From positions 1,984,001-2,048,000 of the forward strand of contig NZ_AP022605.1 in NCBI RefSeq assembly GCF_010728155.1: 64,000 bases of DNA, in the 5' to 3' direction. The notes beneath the pieces were generated by a model. The model saw nothing but the letters and a program-made list of their open reading frames with translations, searched no databases and was not told where the DNA came from. Below, piece after piece: positions 1 through 8,840 of the stretch (within the stretch, counting starts at the first letter, position 1; every line of letters begins with the position of its first letter). The stretch is from Mycolicibacterium doricum. GTDB taxonomy: Bacteria; Actinomycetota; Actinomycetes; Mycobacteriales; Mycobacteriaceae. The position numbers and the translations under genes were made by a program.

Positions 1-2
1 GT

Positions 3-620
3 TCCCTCGCGCTCGTGGGCTGTGCGGCGGCGCTCGTCACGACCCTCTCCGGGTGTGGCAGCGATTCGGACGATTCTGCGGCGAGCACGTCCGCGGCGAC
101 CACCTCGTTTACGGCCGATATGCCCCGGCCATCGGCGCCCCTGAACTCGGCGGCGGCCAGTACCTGCCCGACCGCGGCGCCGTCGAGCGGCGGTGTCCCC
201 GAGTGGACGCTCCCCGGCGCCACTGGCAGCGTCTCGGTCACCGGATCCACCGATGCCGCGGCGCCCACCGTCGAGGTGCAGCCTCCGTTCAGCGTGACCG
301 ACACCCAGGTGCACACGCTAAAGCCCGGGGACGGCTCGGTTGTCGCGGACACCGCAGTGGTCACCGTCTGCTACATGGGTGTCAACGGACGTGACGGCAC
401 GGTCTTCGACAACAGCTACGAACGCGGTGAACCGGTGGACTTCCCGCTCGACGGTGTGGTGGCGGGCTTTCAGAAAGCCATCGCCGGCCAGAAGGTGGGG
501 TCGACCGTCGCGGTCGCCATGACCTCCGCCGACGGTTACCCCGAAGGTCAGCCCGCCGCGGGCATCGAGCCCGGCGACTCGCTGGTCTTCGCGATCAAGA
601 TCCTCGACGCGTCGGGATAA
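3..620 (+). CDS. FKBP-type peptidyl-prolyl isomerase lipoprotein, 5' end cut off
   Basis: The frame is open at the window edge, so the true start lies upstream. Visible are the end of a signal peptide with a lipobox (LSGC, Cys codon about 54-56), a Ser/Ala/Thr-rich linker of about 75 residues and a C-terminal FKBP domain (VCYMG strand, DGTVFDNS, VDFPLDGVVAGF, then KVGS). The Trp that normally floors the FKBP pocket is Phe here (AGFQKA) and the usual A-Y-G is G-Y-P, so activity may be altered. Family role: prolyl cis-trans isomerase or chaperone, here expected on the outer face of the membrane. It stands alone; the next gene starts 45 bp downstream. Confidence 0.85.
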   Translation, partial: SLALVGCAAALVTTLSGCGSDSDDSAASTSAATTSFTADMPRPSAPLNSAAASTCPTAAPSSGGVPEWTLPGATGSVSVTGSTDAAAPTVEVQPPFSVTDTQVHTLKPGDGSVVADTAVVTVCYMGVNGRDGTVFDNSYERGEPVDFPLDGVVAGFQKAIAGQKVGSTVAVAMTSADGYPEGQPAAGIEPGDSLVFAIKILDASG

Positions 621-665
621 GCCGCCGGATACTCCGCGTAGAGCTCGGATGTCTAACGTTCTGCC

Positions 666-1028
666 ATGGAGTCCACCCGCATCGACCGCTGGCTCTGGGC
701 GGTCAGGCTGACCAAGACCCGGCCGGACGCCGCAGCGGCGTGTCGGGGCGGGCACGTGCGCGTCAACGACCGACCCGCGAAACCGTCGACGACGGTGGCC
801 CCCGGCGACCAGGTGCGCGCCCTGGTCGGCGACCGGACGCGGATCGTCGAGGTCGTGCGGGTGATCCAGAAGAGAGTGGGTGCGGCCGCTGCGGTGACCT
901 GCTATCTCGACCGCACGCCGCCGATGCCCAAAACCGCCGAGATCCCCCTGGCGGTGCGGGACCGCGGCGCGGGACGGCCGACCAAACGTGACCGTCGCAG
1001 GCTCGACAGGTGGCTCTCGGGGCAGTGA
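666..1028 (+). CDS. S4-domain RNA-binding protein, Hsp15-like
   Basis: Basic 120-residue protein. The S4 RNA-binding fold fills residues 4-60 (RIDRWLWAVRLTKTR, GGHVRVN, TVAPGDQV) and the tail after about residue 85 is Arg/Lys rich. Length and layout match the Hsp15 / ribosome-associated S4 family. In E. coli that family binds free 50S subunits still carrying a nascent chain and helps recycle stalled ribosomes. ATG at 666 is the first in-frame start and leaves the S4 domain complete. Acts in the cytoplasm on rRNA; the exact role in mycobacteria is inferred from the family. Confidence 0.85.
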   Translation: MESTRIDRWLWAVRLTKTRPDAAAACRGGHVRVNDRPAKPSTTVAPGDQVRALVGDRTRIVEVVRVIQKRVGAAAAVTCYLDRTPPMPKTAEIPLAVRDRGAGRPTKRDRRRLDRWLSGQ

Positions 1029-1114
1029 ACCGTGGTGTACCACCCGCTACGGCCGCGTTGAGCGGATCTGAATCGGTGCCGGAACGGCTACCGGCGACCG
1101 GATGTGCGGGGTGG

Positions 1115-2110
1115 TCAATCGTCGGCCGGTTCGGATTTCGCCTCGACGGTGTGGGAGTCAGTATGGGAGTCGGCGCCGGATCCCTTGCGCCCGAACGGCA
1201 GTACATGCACGACGGCCACCACGACGGCGCCCACGATCAGGCCGATCACCGCCGACGACGCGGTGTTGACCAGCCAGGCGAGGACACCGCCGACGACGCC
1301 GGCCGTATCGTGCACGGACTCCTCGGCATGGTGCACCAGTCCGTACAGGGTGTGCCAGCCCAGCTCGTCGGTGCCGACCAACAGGATGTGGCCGCCCACC
1401 CACAGCATCGCGACCGTGCCTATGAGCGCGAGCGCGGCCAGCAGCTTGGGCATCGCGGCCACCAGGGTGCGGCCGACCCGCTGGGCGAACCGGGAGGAGC
1501 GCTGGGCGAGGCTCAGGCCGATGTCGTCCATCTTGACGATTCCGGCGACGACGCCGTACACGGCTGCCGTGATGAGGAACGCGACGACCACCAGGATGAT
1601 CAGCCTCGGCAGGAACGGCTGGTCGGCGACCTCATTCAGGGCGATCACCATGATCTCTGCCGACAGGATCAAGTCCGTCCGGATCGCCCCCGCCACCGTC
1701 GCGCGCTCGGCGTCCTCACCCGTCAACGCGGCTGGCACCTCGTGGCTGTCGTGGCCGCGGATCCGGCCCCACACCTTCTCCGCTCCCTCGAAGCACAGGT
1801 AGGTGGCGCCGAGCATGAGGATCGGGGTCAGCAGCCACGGCACGAACTGGCTGAGTAGGAGGGCGGCGGGCAGGATGAAAAGCAGCTTGTTGCGCAGCGA
1901 GCCGATCGCGATGCGTTTGATGATCGGCAGCTCGCGTTCGGCGGCGATCCCCTGCACGTACTGCGGAGTGACGGCGGTGTCGTCGACGACGACACCCGCG
2001 GCCTTGGCGGTGGCACGACCGGCGGCGCCCCCGATGTCGTCCACCGACGCGGCTGCCAACCGTGCGAGCGCCGCCACATCGTCGAGAAGCCCGAACAGAC
2101 CCGCGCTCAT
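1115..2110 (-). CDS. DUF808 family inner membrane protein (YedI-like)
   Basis: 331-residue membrane protein that begins MSAGLFGLLDDVAALARLAAAS, the usual opening of the DUF808/YedI family. A soluble N-terminal part (about 1-75) is followed by four hydrophobic stretches at about 85-115, 165-195, 215-245 and 260-290 and a charged cytoplasmic tail rich in Asp, Glu and Lys. Strong family hallmarks include LFILPAALLLSQFVPWLLTP and YLCFEGAEKVW. No biochemical function is established for the family and the sequence shows no catalytic motif. Convergent with the S4 gene; no clear operon partner. Confidence 0.85.
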   Translation of the reverse strand: MSAGLFGLLDDVAALARLAAASVDDIGGAAGRATAKAAGVVVDDTAVTPQYVQGIAAERELPIIKRIAIGSLRNKLLFILPAALLLSQFVPWLLTPILMLGATYLCFEGAEKVWGRIRGHDSHEVPAALTGEDAERATVAGAIRTDLILSAEIMVIALNEVADQPFLPRLIILVVVAFLITAAVYGVVAGIVKMDDIGLSLAQRSSRFAQRVGRTLVAAMPKLLAALALIGTVAMLWVGGHILLVGTDELGWHTLYGLVHHAEESVHDTAGVVGGVLAWLVNTASSAVIGLIVGAVVVAVVHVLPFGRKGSGADSHTDSHTVEAKSEPADD

Positions 2111-2256
2111 CGCGTCTCCTCCATGGCGCGAGGGTACCCGCGGCGAGCCCGTCGATTCGCGCGCTGTTCCGGGTCAGGCGGCGACGAAACGCCGGCGGTG
2201 GTGCAACCCTCACCGCCCGAGGCCGTCTCCGTCTGAACTCCGCGGGCGTCAGCTGC

Positions 2257-2871
2257 TCAGTCGATGTAGCGCACCAGGTACGGCGCCATGTTGTCGGTGC
2301 GAACCGGAGAGATCTGCACGCCTGGATCGGTGGCCTCGACCATCTGGCCGCCGCCGATGAACAGAGCGACGCTCTGGGTGCCGTTGGGGCCGTAGAAGAT
2401 CAGGTCACCGGGCAGCGCCTGCGAGGGCAGCACCTTGCGGCCGACGAGGTACTGGTCGCCTGAGGTCCGTGGGATCTTGAGCCCGGCGCCGGCGAAGGCA
2501 TAGACCATCAGACCCGAGGCGTCGAAACCGACGACCTGGGGCCGCGGCGGCTCGGGCAGCGTGAGGGCCGGCGCGGCCGCGGGCAGGCCGGCGATCGGGA
2601 TGGCGGCTGCGGTGCCGTCGACCGGGATCACCCCCGGCGGCGGGGCGGCCGGCGCGGGGCTGCTGTTGCCCGCCGGGTTGCCGAGGGTCGGACCCGCCGT
2701 GTTGCCGCCGCCGTACGCGAACGGAACCCCACGCTGCGACAGAGCCCGGGCAATCACCAGGTCGATGGCCTGTTGGTTGCGGGTCGGCAGCGGGAAGAGA
2801 TCCGCATTCGCGGTGCCCGCTGTCGCCCACGACAACACCAGACAGATGACGACGGCGTAGCTGCGCCTCAT
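2257..2871 (-). CDS. ripD: RipD-like secreted NlpC/P60 protein lacking catalytic residues
   Basis: Secreted 204-residue protein. The start at 2871 is preferred over the longer frame (to 2952) because it has a GAGAGGTGAG ribosome site and gives a clean signal peptide (MRRSYAVVICLVL... ending ANA). A conserved segment with RGVPFAYGGG is followed by a 60-residue Pro/Ala-rich insert and then an NlpC/P60 fold. In active members the nucleophile sits in D-C-S-G-L; here it is DASGL, and the catalytic His before the V-A-L strand is Ser (TQSVALFIG). The same losses are known in M. tuberculosis RipD, which binds but does not cut peptidoglycan. Likely a wall-binding, non-hydrolytic protein; it lacks the C-terminal repeats of RipD. 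Confidence 0.8.
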   Translation of the reverse strand: MRRSYAVVICLVLSWATAGTANADLFPLPTRNQQAIDLVIARALSQRGVPFAYGGGNTAGPTLGNPAGNSSPAPAAPPPGVIPVDGTAAAIPIAGLPAAAPALTLPEPPRPQVVGFDASGLMVYAFAGAGLKIPRTSGDQYLVGRKVLPSQALPGDLIFYGPNGTQSVALFIGGGQMVEATDPGVQISPVRTDNMAPYLVRYID

Positions 2872-3108
2872 CTCAGCACTCACCTCTCGGCCGATGGCAA
2901 TTGACGGCGGGCAATTCCCACCAGCATCACTTGTACCTTTAGTCACAGGCATCTATCCATCTGTGGCGGGCCGCCGGAGCGAAGAGATGTCGTAGTGAGA
3001 CCCAACGGTGACCGTGCGTGGAGCCGGGCGGCTGTGTGAGCCGAGGCGGACGGGGTACGCGGGGGCCGACGAGCGTAGGTGAGGTACACGACGGAGGCCG
3101 GCACACCG

Positions 3109-3357
3109 ATGACAGCTATACCACCAGACCCAGAGCCGGCGCAGACGCCGGACCTCGAACCCGGTGGCGGGGTGACGCCCGGAGCGACGCCGCCCGACTC
3201 GGATCAGATGTCGGGAATCGGAAAGGTCGAAGAGAACCCCCGGCACCGGATCAGCGCCGGATCGGTCACCACGATCATCGCGGTCGGAGTGTTCGCGCTG
3301 ATCTTTCTCGCCATCGCCGTGGTGATGGTGCTCAACATGACAGGCGTCGCCGACTGA
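3109..3357 (+). CDS. DUF6480 family small membrane protein
   Basis: An 82-residue protein: an acidic, Pro-rich N-terminus (MTAIPPDPEPAQTPDLEPGG, GATPPDSDQM) and one C-terminal membrane span (about residues 50-77, IIAVGVFALIFLAIAVVMVL). This matches the actinobacterial DUF6480 layout; the function is unknown. The frame extends to 3079, but the ATG at 3109 fits homologue starts and is preceded by a purine-rich GGAGGCC. Divergent from the RipD-like gene, with 237 bp of shared upstream DNA in which I recognise no operator. Confidence 0.65.
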   Translation: MTAIPPDPEPAQTPDLEPGGGVTPGATPPDSDQMSGIGKVEENPRHRISAGSVTTIIAVGVFALIFLAIAVVMVLNMTGVAD

Positions 3358-3460
3358 TCGATCGAGGGTATTGGCGACCCGGTCGGCGGCAGAACTGCCC
3401 CACGGCGCCGAGGACATCACCATGAGACCGACGGCAGCGCGTTGGGCTGGAGTCGGCCGC

Positions 3461-3500
3461 GGTGTACAACGGCGGCGATCGGTGTACAACGGCGGTGATG
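3461..3500. repeat. 20-bp direct tandem duplication across a start codon
   Basis: Two adjacent 20-bp units, 3461-3480 (GGTGTACAACGGCGGCGATC) and 3481-3500 (GGTGTACAACGGCGGTGATG), are identical at 18 positions. The second copy contains the likely start codon of the downstream small membrane gene, so one copy now forms its 5' leader. Either a slipped-strand duplication or a doubled regulator site. Confidence 0.9.
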
Positions 3501-3719
3501 AGGTACGTGCTGATGGCCCTGTACTTGGGCGGATGGTTGTTGACCACCGTGGTGCTGCTGCGGCGGCAGTTCGGCGATGACGACCGGGGTCGGCGTGACC
3601 GCCTCGTCTTCAACACTGTCAGCGTGCTGTGCGCGGTGGCACTCGCCGCAGTGTGGCCGTTGTCCGGGTGGTTCCTCCCGATGATCCGCGCCGCACTCGG
3701 CCGGCATGACGACGAGTGA
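3498..3719 (+). CDS. Small two-span membrane protein, unknown function
   Basis: 73-residue protein that I do not recognise. Two hydrophobic segments (VLMALYLGGWLLTTVVLL, about residues 4-21, and VLCAVALAAVWPLSGWFLPM, about 42-61) flank a short, charged loop rich in Asp and Arg, and the tail is polar (GRHDDE). ATG at 3498 is chosen; a GTG at 3462 would add 12 residues encoded by the duplicated 20-bp unit. No ribosome site is evident. Probably an integral membrane protein with both ends on the same side. Confidence 0.55.
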   Translation: MRYVLMALYLGGWLLTTVVLLRRQFGDDDRGRRDRLVFNTVSVLCAVALAAVWPLSGWFLPMIRAALGRHDDE

Positions 3720-3757
3720 CCCATCCCTTGTCAAGGCGGGTGGTCGAGCCGGTATGG

Positions 3758-5179
3758 CTATCGAGCCGCACCTGAGGACCCTTGATCCGACGGCGCAGGC
3801 GACCAGTGAACCACCTTCATGGCGGTCATCTCGGCGAGGAGCTCGGGTCCGAATCCGAACCCGCTACCGCTGGCGCGACGAGGCTCCGACGCGCCGCCGG
3901 GCGCCCCGCCGAACGCGGCGTTGATCTTCACCGTCCCGACCGGCAGCGATCGCCAGGCGTGCTGGGCATGCGCCATGTCGTTCGTCAGCACTGTCGCCGC
4001 CAGCCCGTACCGATCCGTCGCGGCCTCCTCGAGTGCGGTGGCGAAGTCCGGGACGACCCGCACCGGCGCAACCGGACCGAACGTCTCCTCGCGCATCACC
4101 AGCATGCCTGGGGTGCAGCCGGTGAGCACGGTCGGCGGGTAGAACGACCCGGGACCCGGCGTCGGTTCGCCGCCCGTGCGGACGTGCGCGCCGGCGCCGA
4201 CCGCATCGGTGACGTGCTCGTGCACGGTGTCGCGCTGGCGCCCGTCGACGAGGGGGCCGATACGGTCGGCCCAGTCACGCGCCTCCTCCACCAGGGCGTC
4301 GACGAATGCGTCCGCGACCGCGTCGACGACGTAGATCCGCTCCACCGACACACAGATCTGCCCGGCGTTGGCGAACGCGCCCGTGGCGGCCTGCTGCGCT
4401 GCCCACCGGGGGGACACGCCGGCGTCCACGATCAGCGCGTCATTGCCGCCGTTTTCGAGGATCGCCTTCGCGCCACGCTCAGCGCAGGCTCGGGCAATGC
4501 CGCGTCCGGTGGCACTGCTGCCGACGTGGGCGACGACGTCGACGTCCTCGGCCGCCGCCAGGAAGGCGCCGACCGAACCGTCGCCGTCGACGATCTCGAG
4601 GACACCGTCAGGCAGTTGCGCGGCGAGGAGTTCGGCGAATCGACGACCGGTGCGCGGGCAGCGCTCGCTGGGCTTGTGCACCACGGTGTTCCCGCTCACC
4701 AGTGCGGCGCCCAGCAGTCCGGCCGCGACCGCCACCGGATCGTTCCACGGGGTGAGCACCGCGACGACGCCACGCGGCTCGGGGACCATCAGATCGGTCG
4801 CCGTCCACTGGCCGTGCAGACTGCGGCCCCGGTGCAGCGGGCCCAGTTCGGCGTATTGCACCAGCGTGCCAGCGCCGGCCTCGACACCGCCTAGCGAGTC
4901 GCCGCGCAGCTTTCCCGTCTCCCGTTCGTTGAGTTCGGCGAGTTCGTCGCCGGCCTTTCGTACCGCCGCCGCGGCCGCGGTCAGCCCTGCCGCACGTTCG
5001 GCGGCCGGCGTGCGGGCCCATGCCCCGCTCGCCGCCCGGGCACGCGCGACCGCCTCGGCGCACGCCGAGTCGTCGGCGATGGGTACCCGGCTGACGGGTT
5101 CGCCGGTGCGGGGATCGGTGACGATCAGTTCCGTGTTCTGTGGCACGGCCCAGGTGTTACCCGGCCCGTCGGCGGTCAA
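3758..5179 (-). CDS. Aldehyde dehydrogenase family protein
   Basis: 473-residue NAD(P)-dependent aldehyde dehydrogenase. Visible motifs: substrate/cofactor segment TPWNDPVA (about 143), cofactor loop HVGSSATGRG (about 218), general-base region LENGGND (about 240; the usual form is E-x-G-G-K), nucleophile Cys in FANAGQICVSVER (about 276), and MREETFGPVAPV near the C-terminus. The oxidised substrate cannot be told from sequence. The frame starts at a TTG (5179) just after a TGA; a GTG at 5146 giving MPQNTELIV is an equally good start. Oxidises aldehydes to acids in the cytoplasm. Confidence 0.85.
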   Translation of the reverse strand: MTADGPGNTWAVPQNTELIVTDPRTGEPVSRVPIADDSACAEAVARARAASGAWARTPAAERAAGLTAAAAAVRKAGDELAELNERETGKLRGDSLGGVEAGAGTLVQYAELGPLHRGRSLHGQWTATDLMVPEPRGVVAVLTPWNDPVAVAAGLLGAALVSGNTVVHKPSERCPRTGRRFAELLAAQLPDGVLEIVDGDGSVGAFLAAAEDVDVVAHVGSSATGRGIARACAERGAKAILENGGNDALIVDAGVSPRWAAQQAATGAFANAGQICVSVERIYVVDAVADAFVDALVEEARDWADRIGPLVDGRQRDTVHEHVTDAVGAGAHVRTGGEPTPGPGSFYPPTVLTGCTPGMLVMREETFGPVAPVRVVPDFATALEEAATDRYGLAATVLTNDMAHAQHAWRSLPVGTVKINAAFGGAPGGASEPRRASGSGFGFGPELLAEMTAMKVVHWSPAPSDQGSSGAAR

Positions 5180-5370
5180 TCATGATCGGTCACCAGGTGT
5201 CGCCGAACCGTGGTCGGCCAGTGTCCGGAGGATCGGCGCGACATCGTCAGCCGGGCCCCCTGGAAAGTAGCCGATCAGCCTTCGGGCCACCGCGTCCGGG
5301 CGCGCGGCATCTGCGGTCAGCGCGCGGCGGCGCAACAGGTCGGCGGTCCCGCGGAACCGCGGACAGCTCC
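5180..5370 (-). pseudogene. Possible gene remnant between SRPBCC and aldehyde dehydrogenase genes
   Basis: The 190 bp between the two genes stay open on the minus strand in one frame that ends in TGA directly before the aldehyde dehydrogenase start. The translated tail contains ADLLRRRALTADAARPDAVA, which loosely resembles the N-terminus of some acyl-CoA carboxylase carboxyltransferase subunits. No convincing start is present. It may be a remnant or chance coding in high-G+C DNA. Confidence 0.2.
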
Positions 5371-5802
5371 TCAGACGTAGAGCTCCTCGAAACGGCGGAT
5401 CGACCGTTCGATGTCGCCCTTGACCGCACGGGCGGCGGCGGCGCCGATCGGGCCGAACAGCGGTGCGCCGCCGAGTTCGAGAGTGACGGTGAAGGCGCAG
5501 CCCGACGCGGTCGGGCGTACCGCCATCTTCAGACCGTACCTGGTTCCGCCCACCCCCTTGCCGTCGACGAGGAGCCGCTCGGGCGGATCGAGTTCGCGGA
5601 TGGTCCAAGTCACGCGATTACGCATGCCCTTGGCGCCGGCGACACCGACAATCGTGGTCCCCACGGTGAGTTCGTCGGGCAGTTCGCTGCGCCAGCCCTC
5701 GTGCATGACCAGCCAATCCCCCATTTCGGCGAGGTCGGAAGCATGCGCCCAGGCGTCGTCCGGATTCATCGACAATTCACGGGTCAGCTCGAGTTTGGCC
5801 AC
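5371..5802 (-). CDS. SRPBCC family (START-like) protein
   Basis: 143-residue single-domain protein of the SRPBCC/polyketide-cyclase type, common in mycobacteria. The opening AKLELTRELSMNPDDAWAHA corresponds to strand 1 and helix 1, MGDWLVMHEGWRSELPDEL to the conserved core, and LGGAPLFGPIGAAAARAVKG to the long C-terminal helix that lids the hydrophobic cavity. No catalytic residues are recognisable; such proteins bind lipophilic ligands. GTG at 5802 is chosen because homologues begin at this point; the frame extends upstream to 5856. Closely followed by the aldehyde dehydrogenase region on the same strand. Confidence 0.8.
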   Translation of the reverse strand: MAKLELTRELSMNPDDAWAHASDLAEMGDWLVMHEGWRSELPDELTVGTTIVGVAGAKGMRNRVTWTIRELDPPERLLVDGKGVGGTRYGLKMAVRPTASGCAFTVTLELGGAPLFGPIGAAAARAVKGDIERSIRRFEELYV

Positions 5803-5962
5803 CCCGAGATCGTAGTGGTGACGGGCCGGCGGCATTCGCTGAATGGAGTAAAGCAAGATCTGACGAATCGGCGAGGTCGTTCCCTGACCTTGGAAGTGCT
5901 TGGCGCAGAGAGCGGATACTTGTGCCCATGCCCATGCCCATGGCCATCGCCCAGATCAACTC

Positions 5963-5991
5963 TTGACTTAATCCAAAAAAGCGGGTGATAT
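5963..5991 (+). promoter_or_regulatory. furA promoter, leaderless
   Basis: TTGACT (5963-5968), a 17-bp spacer and TGATAT (5986-5991) form a near-consensus SigA promoter. Seven bases separate the -10 from the GTG at 5999, so the transcript should begin at or next to the start codon. The AT-rich stretch fits the known FurA autoregulatory site of mycobacterial furA promoters. Confidence 0.75.
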
Positions 5992-5998
5992 ATGTGTT

Positions 5999-6448
5999 GT
6001 GCCGTCGTCGTCCGAGCAGGTGGACCAGTTGCGGGCCGCCCAACTGCGCGTGACCCGTCCTCGGGTCGCCGTGCTGGAAGCGGTTCGTGCCCACCCGCAC
6101 GCCGACACCGAGACCATCTTCGTCGCTGTCCGCTCCGGGCTGCCGGACGTATCGCGCCAAGCCGTCTACGACGTCCTGCATGCTTTGACCGGCGCACGCC
6201 TGATCCGGCGGATTCAACCCTCGGGTTCGGTCGCGCGCTACGAGGCCCGCGTCGGCGACAATCACCACCACGTGGTGTGTCGTTCCTGCGGGACCATCGC
6301 CGACGTAGATTGCGCGGTCGGCGAGGCCCCGTGCCTGATGCCGTCCGAACACGACGCTCTTGACGGCTTCGTTCTCGACGAGGCCGAAGTCGTCTACTGG
6401 GGCCTGTGCCCCGCGTGCGCGCCCGATGGTTCCACCGATAGTTCCTGA
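5999..6448 (+). CDS. furA: Ferric uptake regulator family repressor FurA
   Basis: 149-residue Fur-family regulator immediately upstream of katG. The winged-helix half spans residues about 12-80 (RVTRPRVAVLEAVRAHPHAD, SRQAVYDVLHALT). The dimer/metal half has HHHVVCRSCGTIADVDCAVG and a final C-x-x-C (LCPACAP). In mycobacteria FurA represses its own promoter and thereby katG, and is relieved by oxidative stress. The GTG start follows the promoter by seven bases with no ribosome site, as expected for a leaderless mRNA. katG starts 59 bp after the stop, so co-transcription is likely. Confidence 0.93.
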   Translation: MPSSSEQVDQLRAAQLRVTRPRVAVLEAVRAHPHADTETIFVAVRSGLPDVSRQAVYDVLHALTGARLIRRIQPSGSVARYEARVGDNHHHVVCRSCGTIADVDCAVGEAPCLMPSEHDALDGFVLDEAEVVYWGLCPACAPDGSTDSS

Positions 6449-6507
6449 TCACTCCGTGATCGCAGCCCCATAACCGCATTGATGTATGGAAAATGAAGGG
6501 AAACACC

Positions 6508-8757
6508 GTGTCATCCGATACTTCCGATGCCCGCCCCCCGCACTCCGACGCCGGCACGGCTAGCAACAGCGAGTCCGAGAACCCGATCATCGAGTCACCC
6601 AAGCCCAAGTCGCATGCGCCGCTGACCAACCGGGACTGGTGGCCCGACCAGGTGGACGTCTCGGTGCTGCACAAGCAGAATCCGAAGGGTCACCCGTTCG
6701 GCGAGGACTTCAACTACGCCGATGCGTTCGCCCAGCTCGACGTCGAGGCGTTCAAGGCCGACGTCATTCAACTCATTCAGACCTCGCAGGACTGGTGGCC
6801 TGCCGACTACGGCAACTACGCCGGTCTGTTCATCCGGATGAGCTGGCACGCCGCCGGCACCTACCGGATCTTCGACGGCCGCGGTGGCGCCGGCCAGGGT
6901 GCACAGCGCTTCGCCCCGCTCAACAGCTGGCCGGACAACGCCAACCTCGACAAGGCGCGCCGGCTGTTGTGGCCGATCAAGCAGAAGTACGGCAACAAGA
7001 TCTCCTGGGCCGACCTGATCGCCTACGCCGGCAACGCTGGGCTCGAGCAGTCCGGGTTCCAGACCGTCGGCTTCGCCTTCGGCCGCGAGGACATCTGGGA
7101 GCCCGAGGAGATCCTGTACGGCCAGGAAGACACCTGGCTGGGCACCGACAAGCGCTACCGCGGCACCAACGACGACAAGCGTGAGCTTGCCGAGCCGTTC
7201 GGCGCCACCACCATGGGCCTGATCTACGTGAACCCCGAAGGCCCCGAGGGCAAGCCGGACCCGCTGGCCGCCGCGCACGACATTCGCGAGACGTTCGGCC
7301 GGATGGCGATGAACGACGAGGAGACGGCGGCGCTGATCGTCGGTGGCCACACCTTGGGCAAGACCCACGGTGCCGCCGATGTCAACGTCGGACCCGAGCC
7401 CGAAGCTGCGCCGATCGAGCAGCAGGGGTTGGGCTGGAAGTGCCCGTTCGGTTCCGGCAATGCCAACGACACCGTGACCAGCGGTCTCGAGGTCATCTGG
7501 ACCGGCACGAACTCCCGGTGGAGCAACGCGTTCTTGGAGAACCTGTACGGCAACGAGTGGGAGCTGACCAAGAGCCCCGCAGGCGCCTGGCAGTTCGAGG
7601 CCAAGGATGCCGAGGCCACCATCCCGGATCCGTTCGGCGGTCCGCCGCGTAAGCCGACAATGCTGGTGACCGACGTCTCGATGCGCGTGGATCCGATCTA
7701 CGGCAAGATCACCCGCCGCTGGCTCGATCATCCCGAAGAGATGAACGAGGCCTTCGCCAAAGCCTGGTACAAGCTGATGCACCGCGATATGGGTCCGGTC
7801 AGCCGCTACCTCGGCCCCTGGGTGCCCGAGCCGCAGCTCTGGCAGGACCCGGTCCCGGCCGTCGACCACGAACTCGTCGACGAGGCCGACATCGCCTCCC
7901 TCAAGAACAAGGTGCTCGCCTCCGGGCTGTCGGTTCAGCAGCTGATCAAGACGGCGTGGGCGTCGGCGTCGAGCTTCCGCGGCACGGACAAGCGCGGTGG
8001 GGCCAACGGCGCCCGGCTGCGCCTCGAGCCGCAGCGCAGCTGGGAGGCCAACGAGCCTGCCGAGCTGGCCAAGGTGCTGCCGGTGCTCGAGCAGCTCCAG
8101 CAGGAGTTCAATGCCTCGGCCTCCGGCGGCAAGAAGGTCTCGCTGGCCGATCTGATCGTGCTCGCCGGCTCCGCCGCGGTCGAAAAGGCCGCCAGGGACG
8201 CCGGATACGAGATCAACGTGCACTTCGCTCCCGGACGCACAGACGCGAGCCAGGAAATGACCGATGTGGAGTCGTTCGCGGTCCTCGAACCGCGGGTCGA
8301 CGGTTTCCGCAACTTCTTCCGTCCCGGCGACAAAAACCCGTTGGAGCAGCAGCTCGTCGAGCGGGCCTACCTGCTGGACCTGACCGCACCGGAGATGACC
8401 GCGCTCATCGGCGGTCTGCGTGTGCTCAACGTCAACCACGGCGGCAGCAAGCACGGCGTGTTCACCACCTCGCCGGGCGCGTTGACCAACGACTTCTTCG
8501 TCAACCTGCTCGACATGAACACCGAGTGGAAGCCGTCGGAGAACACCGAGAACGTCTACGAGGGCCGTGAGCGCGCCACCGGTCAGATCAAGTGGACGGC
8601 GACGGCCAACGATCTGGTGTTCGGCTCGAACTCGGTGCTGCGGGCTCTTGCCGAGGTCTACGCACAGGATGACAGCAAGGACAAGTTCGTCGAGGATTTC
8701 GTCGCGGCCTGGGTCAAGGTCATGAACAACGACAGGTTCGACCTGGAGAAGTTCTGA
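6508..8757 (+). CDS. katG: Catalase-peroxidase KatG
   Basis: Bifunctional haem catalase-peroxidase of about 749 residues, detoxifying H2O2 in the cytoplasm and, in the family, activating isoniazid. The distal pocket [13 protein letters not shown] (Arg110, Trp113, His114) includes the Trp of the Trp-Tyr-Met adduct; the Tyr and Met partners are in LIYVNPEG and GRMAMNDEE. The proximal His is in [10 protein letters not shown]. The Ser matching M. tuberculosis Ser315 is kept ([10 protein letters not shown]). A degenerate second peroxidase-like half follows. GTG at 6508 is preferred because GAAGGGAAA lies at the right distance; the ATG at 6493 overlaps that site. Most like the KatG1 type of rapid growers. 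Confidence 0.96.
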   Translation: MSSDTSDARPPHSDAGTASNSESENPIIESPKPKSHAPLTNRDWWPDQVDVSVLHKQNPKGHPFGEDFNYADAFAQLDVEAFKADVIQLIQTSQDWWPADYGNYAGLFIRMSWHAAGTYRIFDGRGGAGQGAQRFAPLNSWPDNANLDKARRLLWPIKQKYGNKISWADLIAYAGNAGLEQSGFQTVGFAFGREDIWEPEEILYGQEDTWLGTDKRYRGTNDDKRELAEPFGATTMGLIYVNPEGPEGKPDPLAAAHDIRETFGRMAMNDEETAALIVGGHTLGKTHGAADVNVGPEPEAAPIEQQGLGWKCPFGSGNANDTVTSGLEVIWTGTNSRWSNAFLENLYGNEWELTKSPAGAWQFEAKDAEATIPDPFGGPPRKPTMLVTDVSMRVDPIYGKITRRWLDHPEEMNEAFAKAWYKLMHRDMGPVSRYLGPWVPEPQLWQDPVPAVDHELVDEADIASLKNKVLASGLSVQQLIKTAWASASSFRGTDKRGGANGARLRLEPQRSWEANEPAELAKVLPVLEQLQQEFNASASGGKKVSLADLIVLAGSAAVEKAARDAGYEINVHFAPGRTDASQEMTDVESFAVLEPRVDGFRNFFRPGDKNPLEQQLVERAYLLDLTAPEMTALIGGLRVLNVNHGGSKHGVFTTSPGALTNDFFVNLLDMNTEWKPSENTENVYEGRERATGQIKWTATANDLVFGSNSVLRALAEVYAQDDSKDKFVEDFVAAWVKVMNNDRFDLEKF

Positions 8758-8787
8758 CCCGCGGCCATCGCCATCGCACCAGCAGGG

Positions 8788-8822
8788 ACACCCCGCGAAC
8801 CGCACACCGGTTCGCGGGGTGT
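8788..8822 (+). terminator. Terminator after katG
   Basis: A perfect 14-bp stem (ACACCCCGCGAACC, 8788-8801, with its complement at 8809-8822) and a 7-base loop lie 31 bp after the katG stop. No T-run follows, as is common for mycobacterial hairpin terminators. Confidence 0.85.
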
Positions 8823-8840
8823 TCGGCGTCTGGCGGCGAC

